From: DYJK01 sp040755055 | GTDB lineage: Bacteria; Bacteroidota; Ignavibacteria; Ignavibacteriales; Melioribacteraceae | Reading direction: 5' to 3' | Assembly: GCA_040755055.1 (NCBI GenBank) | Contig: JBFMBS010000022.1 | Span: 1 to 64,000 of the forward strand | Length of the DNA stretch: 64,000 nt | Shown: positions 1-8,658 of the stretch, piece by piece | How the letters are laid out: the number at the start of each line of letters is the position of its first letter | How positions within the stretch are numbered: the first letter of the stretch is position 1 | Program-made: the position numbers and the translations under genes | Notes under the pieces: generated by a model | Databases searched by the model: none | The model's input: the letters and a program-made list of their open reading frames with translations, nothing else | What the model was told of the DNA's origin: nothing

Positions 1-124
1 ACTACTCACTGAAGCAGACAACACTATTTCAAAGAACTAATTGTTTCCGTAAAAAGAATTATTTATCAAAAAAAACACACAATACTTAAAAATATGTTTT
101 ACTAACTGTATTTTTCAGATGGTT

Positions 125-898
125 CTAGATAATAGTTTTAAGATTATTAATTGCAATTTTGGAAGCATTCTGTTCAGCAGATTTCTTATTTTTCCCTTTA
201 CCAATACCCAGCATTTTATCACCTACATAAACTTCAATCGTGAATTCACGTTTATGTTCCGGCCCGTCAATTTTTATCACTTTATAAACCGGCAGTTCCA
301 TTTTTTTTGCATGGGCATATTCTAAGAGTTGACCCTTGTAATTTGTATCAATTAAAAAACTTTCATCTTCTTCATAAGGTAAAACCAACCATTTAAGCAC
401 AAACTTTTCAGCAATTTCCAATCCTTTATCAAGATAAATTGCACCAATCAAAGCTTCAACAGTATCAGCGAGTACTGTCTGCAAACCTTCTTTTGAATCA
501 CCTAAATATCTTTGGTTGTACAGAATTATATTTTCCAAGGCGAGTTTCTCGGCAGCAATAAATAACCTTTCCCTATTTACCAAAGCTGAACGGGCTTTTG
601 TAAGAAATCCTTCACCTTCTTCATCGTAATTAACGAAAAGATAATTTGCCACGATCATATTGAGTACCGAATCACCCAGAAATTCCAATCTTTCATTTGA
701 TTTTCCCAACTCAGGATTAATTTCGAGGTAAGATCTGTGTGTTAATGCTTTAACGTATAAAGTAGGATTGGATATTTGAAAGTCTAGAATTTTTTGAAGT
801 GTGTTTAAAGTAATCAGGATTTCATCACGAAATAGAGTTGAAGATATTTTTTTATTCTTGAAAAGTTTTTTAAGTCTTTCAAAAATTAAACTTAGCAA
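125..898 (-). CDS. rnc: Ribonuclease III
   Basis: Endonuclease that cuts double-stranded RNA in rRNA maturation and mRNA turnover in the cytoplasm. The 257-residue protein has the family signature NERLEFLGDS near residues 68-77, with the metal-binding Asp at 76, and a second acidic cluster DTVEA with D145 and E148. A double-stranded RNA-binding domain follows at about 184-256, where an alpha-beta-beta-beta-alpha pattern ends in KKSAEQNASKIA. Length is normal for bacterial enzymes. It is the last gene of the fatty-acid operon, two bases after fabF, an arrangement seen in many bacteria. No terminator is obvious in the 124 bases that follow. Confidence 0.97.
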   Translation of the reverse strand: MLSLIFERLKKLFKNKKISSTLFRDEILITLNTLQKILDFQISNPTLYVKALTHRSYLEINPELGKSNERLEFLGDSVLNMIVANYLFVNYDEEGEGFLTKARSALVNRERLFIAAEKLALENIILYNQRYLGDSKEGLQTVLADTVEALIGAIYLDKGLEIAEKFVLKWLVLPYEEDESFLIDTNYKGQLLEYAHAKKMELPVYKVIKIDGPEHKREFTIEVYVGDKMLGIGKGKNKKSAEQNASKIAINNLKTII

Positions 899-900
899 GA

Positions 901-2145
901 TTATCCCACAAATTTCTTAAACAATAAGCTGGCATTATGTCCGCCAAATCCAAATGTATTGCTTATTGCATAATTAATATCTTTTTTAACCGGAACTTTA
1001 GGAGTATAATTTAAATCGCATTCGGGATCAGGTGTATCCAAATTGATTGTAGGAGGAATAGTAGAATTCTTGATTGCAAGCAAAGTAGCAATTGCTTCTA
1101 CAGCACCGGCAGCACCAAGTAAATGTCCCGTCATCGATTTTGTAGAACTAACAGCTAATTTATAAGCATGATCACCAAAAACTGTTTTAATTGCTTGTGT
1201 TTCGTTCAAATCATTAAGTTCAGTTGAAGTACCATGCGCATTAATATAATCAATATCAGTTGATTGAATACCGGCATCTCTAAGTGCCTCTTTCATTGAT
1301 CGAACGGCACCTTCTCCACCCGGAGGCGGCGCTGTAATATGGAAAGCATCACCGGTTAAACCGACTCCAACAATCTCACCGTAAATTTTTGCGCCACGTT
1401 TTACCGCGTGTTCCATTTCCTCTAATACAATAGTACCGGCACCCTCACCCATTACAAAACCATTTCTATCTTTATCAAATGGGCGCGAGGCAACACTATA
1501 ACGATCATTCCATGTTGATAAAGCACGGGCAGAATTAAAACCGGCAAGCGACATTGGCGTTATAGGAAATTCCGAACCGCCGCACACCATGATATCGGCA
1601 GAACCCCTCTGGACAAGAATGAACGCATCAGCTATTGCATGGGTTGAAGTTGCACATGCCGATGTAGTAGCATAGTTCGGTCCTTTTAGTCCATATTTAA
1701 TAGAAATTTGCCCGGCTGCAATATCGGAAATCATCATGGGGACAAAAAACGGGCTAACACGTTTTGGACCGCCGTTTAAGTATTGCGTATGTTGATCTTC
1801 AAAGGTAAGTATACCGCCAATACCACTTCCGTAAACAACTCCAGCTAATTCTAGGTTAACTTTACTAAAATCAAGTTTGGAGTCATCAAGTGCCATAGCA
1901 GCGGTAGCAAGTGCATAATGAGTAAAAGGGTCCATCCTTCTTAATTCTTTTTTATCAACATATTGTGAAGGATCAAAATTCTTTAATTCGCAAGCAAATT
2001 GAGTTGAAAAGTTAGTAGCATCAAATTTTGTGATAATATTTGCGCCGCTTTTACCGCTAAGCATAGCATCCCAAAATTCCTGGACACTATTACCGATCGG
2101 TGTAAGTGCACCAAGTCCGGTTACTACAACTCTCCTTTTGCTCAT
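901..2145 (-). CDS. fabF: 3-oxoacyl-[ACP] synthase II
   Basis: Condensing enzyme that extends acyl-ACP with malonyl-ACP in type II fatty-acid synthesis. The Cys-His-His triad is visible: C164 in TSACATS, the first His in NAHGTST and the second in MTGHLLGAAG. The frame is open up to 2238, but the ATG at 2145 is chosen because the protein then begins MSKRRVVVTG as in the family (414 residues) and AAGGTG sits just before it. The extra upstream codons would run into an inverted-repeat element. It follows acpP after a 177-base gap that holds this element, and precedes rnc by two bases. Confidence 0.96.
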   Translation of the reverse strand: MSKRRVVVTGLGALTPIGNSVQEFWDAMLSGKSGANIITKFDATNFSTQFACELKNFDPSQYVDKKELRRMDPFTHYALATAAMALDDSKLDFSKVNLELAGVVYGSGIGGILTFEDQHTQYLNGGPKRVSPFFVPMMISDIAAGQISIKYGLKGPNYATTSACATSTHAIADAFILVQRGSADIMVCGGSEFPITPMSLAGFNSARALSTWNDRYSVASRPFDKDRNGFVMGEGAGTIVLEEMEHAVKRGAKIYGEIVGVGLTGDAFHITAPPPGGEGAVRSMKEALRDAGIQSTDIDYINAHGTSTELNDLNETQAIKTVFGDHAYKLAVSSTKSMTGHLLGAAGAVEAIATLLAIKNSTIPPTINLDTPDPECDLNYTPKVPVKKDINYAISNTFGFGGHNASLLFKKFVG

Positions 2146-2177
2146 TTTATCACCTTGATTAAATGGAAATTGAAGTT

Positions 2178-2317
2178 GAGGTTGTCTCAGAAGTATATCT
2201 TTTTTGGCACAGCCATCACTATATGAAAAGAATAGCACACTGATAAAAACGGATTAACTTTGACTTGCTTACAGCAAGCAAGTTTTTAAATTGAACTATT
2301 ACTTCTGAGACAACCTC
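2178..2317. repeat. MITE-like element with perfect 18-bp terminal inverted repeats
   Basis: The 18 bases at 2178-2195 (GAGGTTGTCTCAGAAGTA) recur as an exact reverse complement at 2300-2317, separated by 104 bases. The arms stop matching sharply on both sides. The interior codes for nothing convincing and holds a smaller hairpin at 2263-2283. Size and ends suggest a miniature inverted-repeat element or insertion-sequence remnant. No clear target duplication is seen, so mobility is an inference. It lies between acpP and fabF, which are usually closely spaced, so it may alter transcript stability. Confidence 0.6.
2263..2287 (+). terminator. Small hairpin followed by T run (plus direction)
   Basis: ACTTGCTT (2263-2270) pairs exactly with AAGCAAGT (2276-2283) around a five-base loop, and the plus strand continues with five T. 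It resembles a weak intrinsic terminator for plus-strand transcription, antisense to the fab operon and inside the inverted-repeat element. In the minus direction no T run follows, so it need not stop the operon transcript. Confidence 0.3.
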
Positions 2318-2322
2318 GTAAA

Positions 2323-2559
2323 TTACTTAGCTAATTTTCCCTTCAAATAATTTGTAGCGTCTCCAACTGTCGAGATTTTTTCCGCATCTTCATCGGGAAT
2401 AGAAATATCAAATGCAGATTCAAAACCCATTACAAGCTCAACAATATCAAGAGAATCTGCACCAAGATCATTGGTGAAAGAAGCTTCTGGTGTTATTTGA
2501 GACTCTTCAACACCGAGTTTATCCATTATTATTTCTTTTACTTTTGCTTCAACGTCCAT
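2323..2559 (-). CDS. acpP: Acyl carrier protein
   Basis: Small acidic carrier that holds growing acyl chains on phosphopantetheine. The 78-residue protein has the attachment motif GADSLD with Ser36, inside the usual four-helix ACP sequence, and many Asp/Glu. Length and sequence are typical. A GGAGTG-type ribosome site (AAAGGAGTGTTAA) precedes the ATG. It lies between fabG and fabF as in most bacterial fab operons, but the gap to fabF is enlarged by an inverted-repeat element. Confidence 0.97.
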   Translation of the reverse strand: MDVEAKVKEIIMDKLGVEESQITPEASFTNDLGADSLDIVELVMGFESAFDISIPDEDAEKISTVGDATNYLKGKLAK

Positions 2560-2600
2560 TTAACACTCCTTTGATGTTGATTGTTGTTGATTTATTAAAC

Positions 2601-3344
2601 TTACATTACTAATCCGCCATCTACAGTAATAACTTGCCCGGTGATATAATCGGAATCGGAACTTGCTAAAAAGAGAACTGCCTTTGCAACATCTTCCGGT
2701 TTACCAAGTCGTTTTATAGGTACATTTGTAAGAATAGCTTCTTTTTGTTGATCATTTAATTTATCAGTCATATCGGTTTCTATAAATCCCGGTGCCACAG
2801 CATTAACACAAATATTCCGGGAGGACAATTCTTTGGCATTCGATTTCGTTAATCCAATAACCCCGGCTTTTGATGCAACATAGTTTGCTTGTCCGGCGTT
2901 GCCGATAATGCCAACGACAGAACTTATATTAATAATCTTGCCGCTTCTCTGAGAGATCATCGGTTTTATTGCAGCTTTAGTATAATTAAAAACACTTTTA
3001 AGATTAGCATTAATAACCGCATCAAAATCAGCTTCGTTCATTCTTAACAAGAGATTATCCTTAGTAATACCGGCATTATTTACTAAAATATCAATGCCGC
3101 CTAACTTTTCCAAAGTAAAATTTATAGTTTCCTGGGCAGAGCTAAAAGACGATGCGTCAGCTTTAAAGCCCAAAACCTTTCTATCGTCATTGCTTAATTC
3201 TGATTCGATTTTCTTCGCGGTTTCATCTGAGCTAAAATATGTGAAAACAACACTGCATCCTTCTTTTGCTAATTCATAAACGATAGCTTTACCTATACCG
3301 CGTGTACCACCGGTAACTAATGCTTTCTTATTTTGTAGTTTCAA
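2601..3344 (-). CDS. fabG: 3-oxoacyl-[ACP] reductase
   Basis: NADPH-dependent reductase that converts 3-oxoacyl-ACP to 3-hydroxyacyl-ACP in each elongation cycle. A short-chain dehydrogenase of 247 residues with the cofactor motif TGGTRGIG (11-18), NNAG (89-92) and the catalytic Ser142, Tyr155 and Lys159 (YVASK). The reading frame begins with TTG at 3344 with a purine-rich AGAAGAGA upstream; no ATG fits the family's N terminus. Its first bases overlap the end of the DUF3109 gene by 17, which suggests translational coupling. Confidence 0.96.
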   Translation of the reverse strand: MKLQNKKALVTGGTRGIGKAIVYELAKEGCSVVFTYFSSDETAKKIESELSNDDRKVLGFKADASSFSSAQETINFTLEKLGGIDILVNNAGITKDNLLLRMNEADFDAVINANLKSVFNYTKAAIKPMISQRSGKIINISSVVGIIGNAGQANYVASKAGVIGLTKSNAKELSSRNICVNAVAPGFIETDMTDKLNDQQKEAILTNVPIKRLGKPEDVAKAVLFLASSDSDYITGQVITVDGGLVM

Positions 3345-3945
3345 TTTTTATCTCTTCTTTGTTCAAGCTGCTTAAGTACTCTTCTTTATATTGAAGCAAT
3401 TCTTCAAAGCCCTTCTCACCAAAAAAATATCTAAGTTCTTCTTTTGTACAGTCGAATATTGTTGATACCTGATTTTCTTTTTTACTACAGTAGTGCATCC
3501 GATCTAAATGCTCGTCATCCACGGTAAGTACACCTTCAAAAATAACAAGCGGAAATAATATACAATACAAAGGCTTATATTTCCACTTGAATTCGTTATC
3601 CTCCATGGCAACTTTTTGTAAAGTACAGTACCCTTGCTTATCTAAAAAAACACATTTACCGTTATAAACTTCGGTACCGACCGCTACCCCCGAATCAAAA
3701 TCAGGATCTCTTTCGGGTTCTTCAAACCACTCTGTAGTAGCTTTAGTTTGAGAATCATCCATTGATTTAACGATTCTCTCTTTGATCGACATAATTTTTT
3801 CATATTCTTTTAAATCTGTATATACACCGTAATAACAGCACTCACCGGAACATATGCACACATCGCAAGCTTTAACAAAAGGATAAGTGAATATCTGAGG
3901 GTCGATATATACCCCGTCAATTTTCTTCTCAAATTTATTTTGCAT
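3328..3945 (-). CDS. DUF3109-type cysteine-rich protein
   Basis: Function unknown. The 205-residue protein has a dense N-terminal cysteine cluster (C27, C30, C32, C36, C37) and further Cys near GKCVFLD, GYCTLQ, LYCILFP and HYCSKK, the pattern of DUF3109 / zinc-iron-chelating domains. It sits between fabD and fabG: its ATG overlaps the fabD stop by one base (TAATG) and its end overlaps fabG by 17. It is therefore almost certainly co-translated with fatty-acid synthesis genes, though no enzymatic link is known to me. Metal binding is inferred from the cysteines. Confidence 0.75.
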   Translation of the reverse strand: MQNKFEKKIDGVYIDPQIFTYPFVKACDVCICSGECCYYGVYTDLKEYEKIMSIKERIVKSMDDSQTKATTEWFEEPERDPDFDSGVAVGTEVYNGKCVFLDKQGYCTLQKVAMEDNEFKWKYKPLYCILFPLVIFEGVLTVDDEHLDRMHYCSKKENQVSTIFDCTKEELRYFFGEKGFEELLQYKEEYLSSLNKEEIKIETTK

Positions 3946-4859
3946 TAAAGATACCTTTCCACATCGGAATATTTATCAATCCCAAAAACTTTTACATCAG
4001 GATTGATACGTTTAACTAAACCTTGCAATACTTTGCCCGGACCAATTTCATAGAATTCATCCGCCCCATCGGAGACCATATTAATAATTATTTCTTCCCA
4101 TCTAACCGGGTATGACAACTGATCAAAAAGTAATTTTTTAATTTCTTCTTTATCATCAGCCGGTTTAGCTGCTACATTTGTATAAACCGGAATTTTTGCA
4201 TCATAAACCGGTGTTGTATCTAATTTTAACTTCAGTCGTTCCTTGGCAGAAGCCATCAATGGCGAATGGAACGCACCGCTGACAACAAGTTCTTTAACTA
4301 ACTTAGCACCGCTCTGTTTTGCTAATTCCATAGCTCGCCTAACACCGTTAATCGATCCTGAAATGACTATTTGTCCCGGAGAATTAAAATTAGCACATTG
4401 AACTATCCCGTTTTCGGAAGCAGTATTACAAATTTCTTCTAATTTTTCAGATGCGAGTCCCACAACAGCAGCCATCGTCCCGGGTTGATCGATACCGGCT
4501 TGCAGCATTGCTTTACCGCGCTCATGCACAAGTTTAACAGCATCATAAAACTGGATTGACTTGGCACAGACCAAAGCGGAATATTCGCCAAGAGAATGGC
4601 CGGCTACTAAATCCGGTTCTAAAGTTCTTATAATACTTGTAAGCACAACACTATGTAAGAAAATTGCGGGTTGGGTAATATCGGTTTGCTTAAGAGAGTC
4701 TTCGGGACCATTAAACATAATTTGAGAAAGCAGAACACCGGTAGCTTCTTCGGCAGTTTTGATCATCTCTCTTGCTTCAACGGAATTATCATAGATATCT
4801 TTTGCCATACCAACATACTGAGAACCTTGTCCGGGGAATATGAATGCTTTCTTACTCAT
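3945..4859 (-). CDS. fabD: Malonyl-CoA:ACP transacylase
   Basis: Transfers malonyl from CoA to ACP to supply elongation. With the ATG at 4859 the protein has 304 residues and starts MSKKAFIFPGQGSQ, the conserved family N terminus. The frame is open 36 bases further but those codons are not family-like. The nucleophile elbow GHSLGE gives Ser89, and the catalytic His lies in SGAFHSPL. The start overlaps the fabH stop by one base (TAATG), so the two are translationally coupled. Confidence 0.96.
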   Translation of the reverse strand: MSKKAFIFPGQGSQYVGMAKDIYDNSVEAREMIKTAEEATGVLLSQIMFNGPEDSLKQTDITQPAIFLHSVVLTSIIRTLEPDLVAGHSLGEYSALVCAKSIQFYDAVKLVHERGKAMLQAGIDQPGTMAAVVGLASEKLEEICNTASENGIVQCANFNSPGQIVISGSINGVRRAMELAKQSGAKLVKELVVSGAFHSPLMASAKERLKLKLDTTPVYDAKIPVYTNVAAKPADDKEEIKKLLFDQLSYPVRWEEIIINMVSDGADEFYEIGPGKVLQGLVKRINPDVKVFGIDKYSDVERYL

Positions 4860-5866
4860 TAATCCAGACTCCAGGTAAGATAAATAGCGCCCCATGTATA
4901 TCCGGCACCAAAAGCAGAAAGAATTAAATTGTCCCCTTTCTTAACCTTGCCATCTCTGTAATATTCTGTTAAACAAAGCGGTATTGTAGCAGCAGTTGTA
5001 TTTCCATATTTATCAATATTAATCATTACTTTTTCTTTGGAAATCCCCATGCGTTCTGCAGTAGCATCAATAATTCTTAAGTTCGCTTGATGTGGTACAA
5101 GATAGGCAACGTCATCACCTTTCAAACCATTCTTCTGCATAATTTCGTAAGAAATGTCAGCCATCCCTTTAACAGCAACTTTAAAAACTGCTTTACCATC
5201 TTGATATATATAGTGCCACTTATTATCTACAGTTTCATGTGATGCCGGATTAAGACTGCCGCCACCTTTCATGTATAACGCTTCCTTGCCGGTACCATCA
5301 ACATATAACAGAGAATCTTTTATACCAAAGTTGAGATCTTCGGTAGGTTCAAGCAATACTGCCGATGCAGCATCACCAAAAAGGATACATGTGTTTCTAT
5401 CAGTATAATCTGTTATAGCACTCATTTTATCTGAGCCTACAACAATAACTTTTTTATACTGTCCGCTTTTAATTAAGCTTGCACCGGTTTGAAGTGCAAA
5501 CAGAAATCCAGAACAAGCTGCCGAGAGATCGAATCCCCACGCATTCTTAGCACCAATTTTTTCTTGTACCAAGCAAGCCGTTGCCGGGAAAAACATATCC
5601 GGCGTAACAGTTGCGACAATTATCACATCTATTTCTTCAGCTTTCAATCCGCTGGTTTTCATTAAATCCTGGATTGCGAGAACTGCCATGTCACTAGTTG
5701 CACCGTTCTCCATCAATCTTCGCTCTTTGATACCGGTACGTGTAACTATCCATTCGTCATTAGTATCAACTATCGATTCAAAATATTTATTATTCATCAC
5801 CTTTTCAGGAGTGTACATTCCTACAGCTGTTATAGTAGCATTCAAAGGTTTATTGTGTGATTGCAT
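4859..5866 (-). CDS. fabH: 3-oxoacyl-[ACP] synthase III
   Basis: Initiates fatty-acid synthesis by condensing acetyl-CoA or a branched acyl-CoA with malonyl-ACP. The 335-residue protein shows the Cys118 nucleophile in SAACSGF, the His in VPHQAN and the Asn in GNTTAA, the complete KAS III triad. The N terminus with WIVTRTGI is typical. It overlaps plsX by 17 bases upstream and fabD by one base downstream, within the minus-strand fab operon. Confidence 0.97.
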   Translation of the reverse strand: MQSHNKPLNATITAVGMYTPEKVMNNKYFESIVDTNDEWIVTRTGIKERRLMENGATSDMAVLAIQDLMKTSGLKAEEIDVIIVATVTPDMFFPATACLVQEKIGAKNAWGFDLSAACSGFLFALQTGASLIKSGQYKKVIVVGSDKMSAITDYTDRNTCILFGDAASAVLLEPTEDLNFGIKDSLLYVDGTGKEALYMKGGGSLNPASHETVDNKWHYIYQDGKAVFKVAVKGMADISYEIMQKNGLKGDDVAYLVPHQANLRIIDATAERMGISKEKVMINIDKYGNTTAATIPLCLTEYYRDGKVKKGDNLILSAFGAGYTWGAIYLTWSLD

Positions 5867-6884
5867 ATTCTTTTATAGCTCTTTCAAATTTTTGGATTAA
5901 TTGTTTGTCATACATTTCTTTGGCACGTAAAATCATATTCTTAATTGCTAGGGGAGAACTTGACCCGTGGCCTATAATACTGATTCCATTAACACCTAAG
6001 AGCGGAACTCCGCCATGTGTTTGATAATCCATATCGCTTAACGACGCTTTAAGAACAGATTTTACTACCAATGCTTTAAGTTTATTAACTATTCCTTTTT
6101 CAGCATAGTTTCTTATTCTCGTTCTTAAAAAGGTGAGAACACTTTCACCAAACTTTAATATTATGTTGCCAACAAAACCATCGCAAACTACAATATCAAC
6201 AGTTCCTTTTAATATATCTCTTCCTTCTACATTACCCTTAAAATTAATTTTTGAATTTTTGAGTAGCTTATATGTAGCGAAAGTTAATTCATTTCCTTTT
6301 GATTCCTCTTCACCTACATTTAAAATTCCCACTGTGGGATTGGAAGCACTGTAAATTTCTTTAGCAAAGATAGTCCCTAAAACAGAATATTCGAAAAGAT
6401 GCTGTGGTTTACTATCCACACTTGCACCGGCATCAAACACAATACAGAATTTATTTTGTGTGGTAGGAAAAGCAGCCCCTATTGTAGGTCTGCTTACACC
6501 TTCAATCCTTCCCATAATTAAAGTAGATGCAGCCATCATAGCACCGGTATTGCCGGCACTAACAAATGCATCTGCTTTCTTTTCTTTTACCAGTTTTGCA
6601 CCAACAACCAGAGATGAATCGGGTTTGTTCTTAATTGCCACAGTTGGTGTATCGGACATCTCGATTACTTGAGAAGCATGGTAAATTAGATTTTCGTCCA
6701 AATCTAAATTATTCTCCTTAGCAGCACCGATTATTTTATCTTTATCACCAACCAGTATCAACTCAAAATTATTGGAATCCTTTAATGCATCAAGTGCACC
6801 AATCAATTCATTCTTAGGGGCATAATCGCCCCCCATAGCATCAACTGCAATTCTGCACTTAATGTTAGATTGATTTTTTGTCAT
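5850..6884 (-). CDS. plsX: Phosphate acyltransferase PlsX
   Basis: Makes acyl-phosphate from acyl-ACP for phospholipid synthesis; peripheral membrane enzyme. The 344-residue protein begins with the family motif AVDAMGGD and contains the SAGNTGA and CDGFVGN blocks. It stands between rpmF and fabH, the standard rpmF-plsX-fab order. Length is typical. The stop overlaps fabH by 17 bases. Confidence 0.96.
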   Translation of the reverse strand: MTKNQSNIKCRIAVDAMGGDYAPKNELIGALDALKDSNNFELILVGDKDKIIGAAKENNLDLDENLIYHASQVIEMSDTPTVAIKNKPDSSLVVGAKLVKEKKADAFVSAGNTGAMMAASTLIMGRIEGVSRPTIGAAFPTTQNKFCIVFDAGASVDSKPQHLFEYSVLGTIFAKEIYSASNPTVGILNVGEEESKGNELTFATYKLLKNSKINFKGNVEGRDILKGTVDIVVCDGFVGNIILKFGESVLTFLRTRIRNYAEKGIVNKLKALVVKSVLKASLSDMDYQTHGGVPLLGVNGISIIGHGSSSPLAIKNMILRAKEMYDKQLIQKFERAIKEYAITQ

Positions 6885-6899
6885 CGAAAAGAATGATAG

Positions 6900-7079
6900 T
6901 TAGGATTCTGGTACGAACATAGATCTGCCGGCATAATAACCGCAGTTAGGGCAAGCTCTATGAGCTAATTTTATCTCACCACAATTTGAGCAGCGGCTTA
7001 AGGTAGGAACAGTTGCCTTATAATGGGTTCTACGTTTATCTCTACGACTCTTAGACATTTTTCGTTTCGGATTTGGCAT
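6900..7079 (-). CDS. rpmF: 50S ribosomal protein L32
   Basis: Small protein of the large ribosomal subunit, 59 residues. It begins MPNPKRKMSKSRRDKRRTHY, the family's basic N terminus, and carries a zinc ribbon of two CxxC pairs (C30/C33 and C43/C46). The stop lies 15 bases before plsX and the start 13 bases after the DUF177 gene. A GTAACGAGATG context precedes the start. The DUF177-rpmF-plsX order is highly conserved across bacteria, which strengthens the call. Confidence 0.96.
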   Translation of the reverse strand: MPNPKRKMSKSRRDKRRTHYKATVPTLSRCSNCGEIKLAHRACPNCGYYAGRSMFVPES

Positions 7080-7092
7080 CTCGTTACCTTTT

Positions 7093-7590
7093 TTAGTTAT
7101 TAAATTTTAATTTTTTTAATGGTTCCCAAACATCATTAGATGTTTCCGACTTACAGTCGCATTGTTTCTCATTCAAATTTGCACCACACTTTGGGCATAA
7201 TCCCTTACAATCATCTTTACAAAGCTTCTTCATAGGGATGTCTAGCTGGATATACTCAATTACGTCTGTCCCAATATCTATCTTATCTTCTTCAGTTGAA
7301 AGAAATCTAAAATTCAATTCATCAGATTGGTGGTGTTCTTTCGAAAAAATATAAGTCATCCGGAATTGCGTACTGATTTTAGATGTAAATTCAGAAGTAC
7401 ACCTATCGCAAATCATCTTAGAATTAACGTTTATCTTGCAATCCAAGACAATCTGATGGATAGATTTGTCCATTCTACAAGAGACATCAACTAGCCCAAA
7501 GAACTGATCACTAAAACCTAATTTTTCAGCCGGTTCCGAGAAATTTATCTGATGGATGCCGTCCGAAAAATTTGTATATTTTATTATCAT
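7093..7590 (-). CDS. DUF177 (YceD) family protein
   Basis: Conserved bacterial protein encoded just upstream of rpmF and linked in other bacteria to 23S rRNA maturation and ribosome assembly. The 165-residue protein has a CDRCTSEF motif near residue 62 and a C-terminal CxxxCKGLCPKCGANLN cluster that probably binds zinc. It is the first gene of the operon and starts 22 bases after a plausible promoter. The family assignment rests on position and cysteine pattern; the exact role here is inferred. Confidence 0.85.
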   Translation of the reverse strand: MIIKYTNFSDGIHQINFSEPAEKLGFSDQFFGLVDVSCRMDKSIHQIVLDCKINVNSKMICDRCTSEFTSKISTQFRMTYIFSKEHHQSDELNFRFLSTEEDKIDIGTDVIEYIQLDIPMKKLCKDDCKGLCPKCGANLNEKQCDCKSETSNDVWEPLKKLKFNN

Positions 7591-7618
7591 TTTAACAAAG
7601 AGCGAAAAATTGGCTCAA

Positions 7619-7647
7619 AATATATCAAGACTGTCCCTTATAATCAA
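7619..7647 (-). promoter_or_regulatory. Predicted sigma70-type promoter of the DUF177-fab operon
   Basis: Read on the minus strand, TTGATT (7647-7642) and TATATT (7624-7619) are separated by exactly 17 bases, close to the general bacterial consensus. Transcription would begin around 7612, just before the DUF177 ATG at 7590. No experimental support; the call rests on box match and spacing. Confidence 0.45.
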
Positions 7648-7671
7648 GATTTTTACCGTTTCTAACTGACA

Positions 7672-7692
7672 TTATGCGGTTACACTTATAAT
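7672..7692 (+). promoter_or_regulatory. Possible promoter of the prsW operon
   Basis: A perfect TATAAT at 7687-7692 lies 21 bases before the prsW ATG. A CTGACA lies 15 bases upstream of it, shorter than the ideal spacing of 17, so the -35 box is doubtful. It would drive the plus-strand operon divergently from the fab operon. Confidence 0.3.
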
Positions 7693-7713
7693 TATTAATC
7701 ATAAAGGAAAATA

Positions 7714-8658
7714 ATGCCAATAACTGCATCTTTTTTTGCAGCAATAATACCAATGTTAACTTATTTAATTTTTATCTGGCGTATGGACAAGTACGAACGT
7801 GAACCCCTAACATTTGTTTTTGTTCATTTTATTTGGGGCGCCATCGGTGCTATTGCTTTAGGAATTGTTGGAAGTTTTATGCTAACAGATATCAGCGGAG
7901 TTTCGGAAGAATACTCCGGCATGCTTATACAGACTGTTATCTTTGCACCGGTAGCGGAGGAAATAGCAAAAGGTATCTTCTTATTATTCACTATTAACTC
8001 GAGAAGGTTTGATAATTTAACCGATGGTTTAGTGTACGGCGGTGCAATCGGATTGGGATTTGGTATGACGGAGAACTTTACTTATTTTATTTCCTACGGT
8101 GACACAATGATTGGATGGTTATTCTTGGTAATTATCCGTTCCGGTTTCTCAGCAGTAATGCATTGCATTTCTACCGCAACATTTGGTGCTTTTTTAGGTG
8201 TAGCTAAGTTCACGGATTCAAAATATAAAGCCATCCTTCCTTTTATCGGGTTAGTGCTGGCTATATTTTATCATTTCATGTGGAATCTGTCGGTTAGTTT
8301 CGATGAAACATATTTATACGGACTACTCTTTATGATTGTGCTGATTACAATGTTTGTTCTTGTGTTTAAGTATTCGGTTGAACATGAAAAGAGAATAATC
8401 ACAAAGGAACTATATGAAGAGAGCAGTTTTAATATCATCCCGAAGGAATTTATTCCAATAATAAGCAGCCACTTACGATTGCGGAAAGGATGGATTGATG
8501 AAGCGATCAGGAAACAATATTTTAGAACAGCTATCAAACTCGCATTTGCCAAAATGAAAAGTAAAAAAGCACGTGGATATGATCAGCAATACTATCTTAA
8601 TGAAGTTGACGTTAATAGAGAAATTTTAAGATCACTTACTACTATGGTTAATCAATGA
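7714..8658 (+). CDS. PrsW-type intramembrane metalloprotease
   Basis: Predicted polytopic membrane protease of the PrsW/CPBP clan, which in other bacteria cleaves anti-sigma factors within the membrane. The 314-residue protein has about seven hydrophobic segments in its first 230 residues and the family's signature residues: EE82-83 with K86 (AEEIAKG), E120 in GMTEN, H150 in MHCIST and a later His in FYHFMWN. A soluble tail of about 80 residues follows. AAAGGAAAA precedes the ATG. It opens the plus-strand operon and overlaps nadD by four bases (ATGA). No anti-sigma factor is adjacent, so its substrate is unknown. Confidence 0.85.
   Translation: MPITASFFAAIIPMLTYLIFIWRMDKYEREPLTFVFVHFIWGAIGAIALGIVGSFMLTDISGVSEEYSGMLIQTVIFAPVAEEIAKGIFLLFTINSRRFDNLTDGLVYGGAIGLGFGMTENFTYFISYGDTMIGWLFLVIIRSGFSAVMHCISTATFGAFLGVAKFTDSKYKAILPFIGLVLAIFYHFMWNLSVSFDETYLYGLLFMIVLITMFVLVFKYSVEHEKRIITKELYEESSFNIIPKEFIPIISSHLRLRKGWIDEAIRKQYFRTAIKLAFAKMKSKKARGYDQQYYLNEVDVNREILRSLTTMVNQ

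Noticed and set aside
1..124. Possible terminator or gene at the left edge
   Set aside because: Only AT-rich sequence without a convincing stem-loop or reading frame.
2172..2323. Target-site duplication around the inverted-repeat element
   Set aside because: Flanks GAAGTT and GTAAAT do not match, so no duplication can be claimed.
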